Of a DNA stretch of 34,400 nucleotides, positions 32,554 to 34,400 are shown in pieces. The stretch is from NCBI RefSeq assembly GCF_019237635.1, contig NZ_JAFAGS010000048.1, positions 1-34,400 of the forward strand. The letters are read 5' to 3'. Numbering within the stretch: position 1 is the stretch's first letter; every line of letters starts with the position of its first letter. This DNA comes from Pluralibacter sp. (GTDB lineage: Bacteria; Pseudomonadota; Gammaproteobacteria; Enterobacterales; Enterobacteriaceae). The translations under genes and the position numbers were made by a program. The notes beneath the pieces were generated by a model, which made no database searches, was not told the DNA's origin, and saw nothing but the letters and a program-made list of their open reading frames with translations.

Positions 32554-33807
32554 ATGTTAAAGCGTGAAATGAACATTGCCGATTATGATGCCGAACTGTG
32601 GCAGGCTATGGAGCAGGAAAAAGTACGTCAGGAAGAGCACATTGAACTGATCGCCTCCGAGAACTACACCAGCCCGCGTGTGATGCAGGCGCAGGGCTCT
32701 CAGCTGACCAACAAATATGCTGAAGGTTACCCGGGCAAGCGTTACTACGGTGGTTGCGAATATGTCGATATCGTTGAGCAACTGGCGATTGACCGTGCGA
32801 AAGAACTGTTTGGCGCAGACTACGCCAACGTGCAGCCGCACTCGGGTTCCCAGGCGAACTTCGCCGTTTACACCGCGCTGCTGCAACCGGGTGATACCGT
32901 TCTCGGTATGAACCTGGCGCAAGGCGGCCACCTGACTCACGGCTCCCCGGTGAATTTCTCCGGCAAACTGTACAACATCATCCCTTATGGTATTGATGAG
33001 TCTGGTAAAATTGACTACGAAGACATGGCGAAGCAGGCTCAGACCCACAAACCGAAGATGATCATCGGTGGCTTCTCTGCTTACTCCGGCGTCGTTGATT
33101 GGGCAAAAATGCGTGAAATCGCCGACAGTATCGGCGCATACCTGTTCGTTGACATGGCGCACGTTGCCGGTCTGATTGCGGCAGGCGTTTACCCGAACCC
33201 GGTTCCACACGCTCACGTCGTCACCACCACCACCCACAAAACCCTGGCGGGTCCGCGCGGCGGCCTGATCCTGGCGAAAGGCGGCGACGAAGATCTGTAC
33301 AAGAAACTGAACTCCGCTGTGTTCCCAAGCGCACAGGGCGGCCCGCTGATGCACGTTATCGCGGCGAAAGCCGTGGCGCTGAAAGAAGCGATGGAACCAG
33401 AGTTTAAAGTTTACCAGCAGCAGGTTGCGAAAAACGCCAAAGCGATGGTGGAAGTGTTCCTGAATCGTGGCTACAAAGTGGTGTCTGGCGGTACTGAAAA
33501 CCATCTGTTCCTGCTGGATCTGGTTGATAAAAACCTGACCGGTAAAGAAGCGGACGCAGCCCTGGGCCGCGCCAACATCACCGTGAACAAAAACAGCGTG
33601 CCGAACGATCCGAAGAGCCCGTTTGTGACTTCCGGTATCCGTATCGGTTCCCCGGCAGTGACTCGCCGCGGCTTTAAAGAAGCGGAAGTGAAAGAGCTGG
33701 CTGGCTGGATGTGTGACGTTCTGGACAACATCCATGACGAAGCCGCTATTGAGCGCATCAAAGGGAAAGTGCTGGATATCTGCGCCCGTTTCCCGGTTTA
33801 CGCATAA
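32554..33807 (+). CDS. glyA: Serine hydroxymethyltransferase
   Basis: PLP enzyme interconverting serine plus tetrahydrofolate with glycine plus methylenetetrahydrofolate, the main one-carbon source. It is 417 aa from ATG 32554 ([15 protein letters not shown]), the E. coli length. The ATG at 32548 lies one base after AGGAG and is too close. K229 in [14 protein letters not shown] binds PLP. Also visible are [15 protein letters not shown], the folate/PLP segment [13 protein letters not shown] and [13 protein letters not shown]. Its promoter faces hmp; its terminator region is abnormal (see 33831). Confidence 0.98.
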   Translation: MLKREMNIADYDAELWQAMEQEKVRQEEHIELIASENYTSPRVMQAQGSQLTNKYAEGYPGKRYYGGCEYVDIVEQLAIDRAKELFGADYANVQPHSGSQANFAVYTALLQPGDTVLGMNLAQGGHLTHGSPVNFSGKLYNIIPYGIDESGKIDYEDMAKQAQTHKPKMIIGGFSAYSGVVDWAKMREIADSIGAYLFVDMAHVAGLIAAGVYPNPVPHAHVVTTTTHKTLAGPRGGLILAKGGDEDLYKKLNSAVFPSAQGGPLMHVIAAKAVALKEAMEPEFKVYQQQVAKNAKAMVEVFLNRGYKVVSGGTENHLFLLDLVDKNLTGKEADAALGRANITVNKNSVPNDPKSPFVTSGIRIGSPAVTRRGFKEAEVKELAGWMCDVLDNIHDEAAIERIKGKVLDICARFPVYA

Positions 33808-33825
33808 GCGTTAACGGTCAGATGC

Positions 33826-33844
33826 AAAAAGGCCGCGGAAGCGG
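33826..33844 (+). terminator. Incomplete glyA terminator
   Basis: AAAAAGGCCGC-GGAA-GCGG: five A, then a stem CCGC (33833-33836) and GCGG (33841-33844) around a GNRA loop. The GG at 33831-33832 has no partner, because the expected CC plus T run is replaced by TAATGC. It looks like the left part of an intrinsic terminator cut at 33844/33845. Confidence 0.55.
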
Positions 33845-33848
33845 TAAT

Positions 33849-33863
33849 GCTTGTCAGTCAAGC
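33849..33863. other. Small stem-loop at possible element edge
   Basis: GCTTG (33849-33853) and CAAGC (33859-33863) form a 5-bp stem with loop TCAGT. It is the first structure after the apparent break in the glyA terminator. Confidence 0.45.
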
Positions 33864-33866
33864 CTT

Positions 33867-33926
33867 GCAGGTCATTCCGTTCACTGTATGACCTGCTGAT
33901 TCTGTCACTTCACATCCTGTGAACGG
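33867..33926 (+). other. Predicted H-type pseudoknot
   Basis: Stem 1 is GCAGGTCAT (33867-33875) with ATGACCTGC (33888-33896), 9 bp, perfect. The 12-base loop contains CCGTTCAC (33877-33884), which is perfectly complementary to GTGAACGG (33919-33926), 8 bp. Loop lengths (1, 3 and 22 bases) suit an H-type pseudoknot. The GTGAA part can instead pair locally with TTCAC (33909-33913), a weaker 5-bp hairpin, so two states are possible. Directly joined to the hairpin at 33927. Confidence 0.6.
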
Positions 33927-33955
33927 GATAAGGGGGCCGCCACGGCCCCCTTATC
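33927..33955 (+). terminator. 13-bp GC-rich hairpin, terminator-like
   Basis: GATAAGGGGGCCG (33927-33939) pairs perfectly with CGGCCCCCTTATC (33943-33955), loop CCA. It lacks a T tract on the plus strand (ATCGATCC follows). CCACGG (33941-33946 region) can alternatively pair with CCGTGG (33961-33966), which would open the 3' half of the hairpin. It may now serve to end glyA transcripts or those coming from the right. Confidence 0.6.
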
Positions 33956-34400
33956 GATCCCCGTGGCCCCGCAGCGAAATCGGTGCTTCGCACTACGCTT
34001 ACCTCCCGACCCTCTGCCTGCGGTCGGCTCCATTCGACATCCTGTCTCATGTCGCCTCTGGCCGCCTTCCCTGGCGTCCAGACCTTGTCATCCGGTCTCC
34101 GGTTCGCCGATTTCAGCGGGGACTCAACACCCGAGCCCCGTTCAGGCAAAGAAGAAGCCGGAGGGAACGGGAGGTCCGGCTGAAAATCGCCGAGGCGTTT
34201 GCGACAGGCCGGGGCCGCCCGCCGGGAGCGGGCGGAGGGTGCGCGGCACAGGGATGTGACGTCGTACCCGACCCGAAAGCCAGGCGCAATAAGCCGAGGG
34301 TACCGCGAAGCGGCGGTTTTCTTTGCCGGGAGCCGGGATTGTCAAGGGCGCGGCGGCGAGCGCCTTTGACACGTTCACCGCAGAGAAATTGACAGGAAGC
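33956..34400. other. GC-rich structured non-coding DNA, edge of unknown element
   Basis: No credible gene. Stem-loops seen: GTGC-ttc-GCAC (33983-33993), CCGACC/GGTCGG (34006-34027), CGACAT/ATGTCG (34035-34054), CTCCGG-TTC with GAA-g-CCGGAG (34097-34105 and 34154-34163) enclosing CGGGG-a-CTC/GAGCCCCG (34117-34140). Then CCGCCCGC/GCGGGCGG (34215-34235), GTGC-gcg-GCAC (34239-34249), CACA-GGGA-TGTG (34247-34258), GTACCC/GGGTAC (34264-34303), CCGC-gaa-GCGG (34303-34313), CCGG-gag-CCGG (34326-34336) and GTCAAGGGCGC/GCGCCTTTGAC (about 34341-34369, one G-U). The composition is unlike the neighbouring core genes. I do not recognise the family. Confidence 0.6.

Noticed and set aside
32557-33735. 392-codon minus-strand ORF opposite glyA
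   Set aside because: Shadow of glyA; no domain and no ribosome site.
33910-34149. 79-codon minus-strand ORF in the same region
   Set aside because: No ribosome site or recognisable domain; overlaps the strong hairpin. Such short ORFs are often annotated in structured DNA without support.
33919-34392. 157-codon plus-strand ORF in the GC-rich right end
   Set aside because: Arg/Pro-rich throughout, runs through many inverted repeats, starts inside the pseudoknot arm; looks like non-coding GC-rich DNA. A real gene cannot be fully excluded.
33808-34400. Group II intron or CRISPR array downstream of glyA
   Set aside because: No domain V-like helix with flanking GAGC/GGUUC was found and no regularly spaced repeats are present; a group II intron with its catalytic part beyond 34400 remains possible but unsupported.

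Overview
The window is chromosomal DNA from a member of the Enterobacteriaceae. Almost every protein matches its E. coli or Salmonella counterpart in length and order. Examples are RpoE 191 aa, RseA 216, LepA 599, RNase III 226, PurL 1295, GlnB 112, CadA 714, Hmp 396 and GlyA 417. The cadC-cadB-cadA-dtpC block lies between glnB and hmp, as in Salmonella and some relatives and unlike E. coli K-12, where it is elsewhere. I favour a Salmonella/Citrobacter/Klebsiella/Enterobacter-like genome. The genus cannot be fixed by eye.

Left part (1-11081). A left-truncated nadB on the minus strand diverges from the long plus-strand run rpoE-rseA-rseB-rseC-lepA-lepB-rnc-era-recO-pdxJ-acpS. This run combines envelope-stress signalling (sigma-E and its regulators), translation and secretion (LepA, signal peptidase I), RNA processing and ribosome assembly (RNase III, Era), repair (RecO), and cofactor and carrier-protein maturation (PdxJ, AcpS). 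Regulatory DNA that can be read includes a perfect NadR operator, sigma-70 and sigma-E promoters for rpoE, a small leader ORF (rseD-like) overlapping the rpoE start, and the RNase III-target hairpin of the rnc leader.

Middle (11078-19381). yfhL and yfhH are on the minus strand. pgpC (yfhB) and tadA are on the plus strand, mltF on the minus strand, and purL on the plus strand. purL has a PurR operator upstream and a strong terminator downstream.

GlmY/Glr region (19382-23860). Three GlrR boxes and an overlapping sigma-54/sigma-70 promoter precede the small RNA GlmY. Then come glrK-qseG-glrR, the two-component system that drives this promoter, and glnB (PII).

Lysine/acid block and right end (23867-33807). 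dtpC, cadA, cadB and cadC are all on the minus strand and make up the lysine decarboxylase acid-resistance module with an associated peptide transporter. Next is hmp (minus, NsrR operator), divergent from glyA (plus, PurR-type operator).

Far right (33808-34400). No credible gene is present. The glyA terminator looks cut after its right half-stem. It is followed by a predicted H-type pseudoknot, a 13-bp hairpin and about 400 bases of GC-rich DNA full of small stem-loops. This looks like one edge of an inserted element or a structured RNA. It is the only part of the window that ordinary core-genome annotation does not explain.
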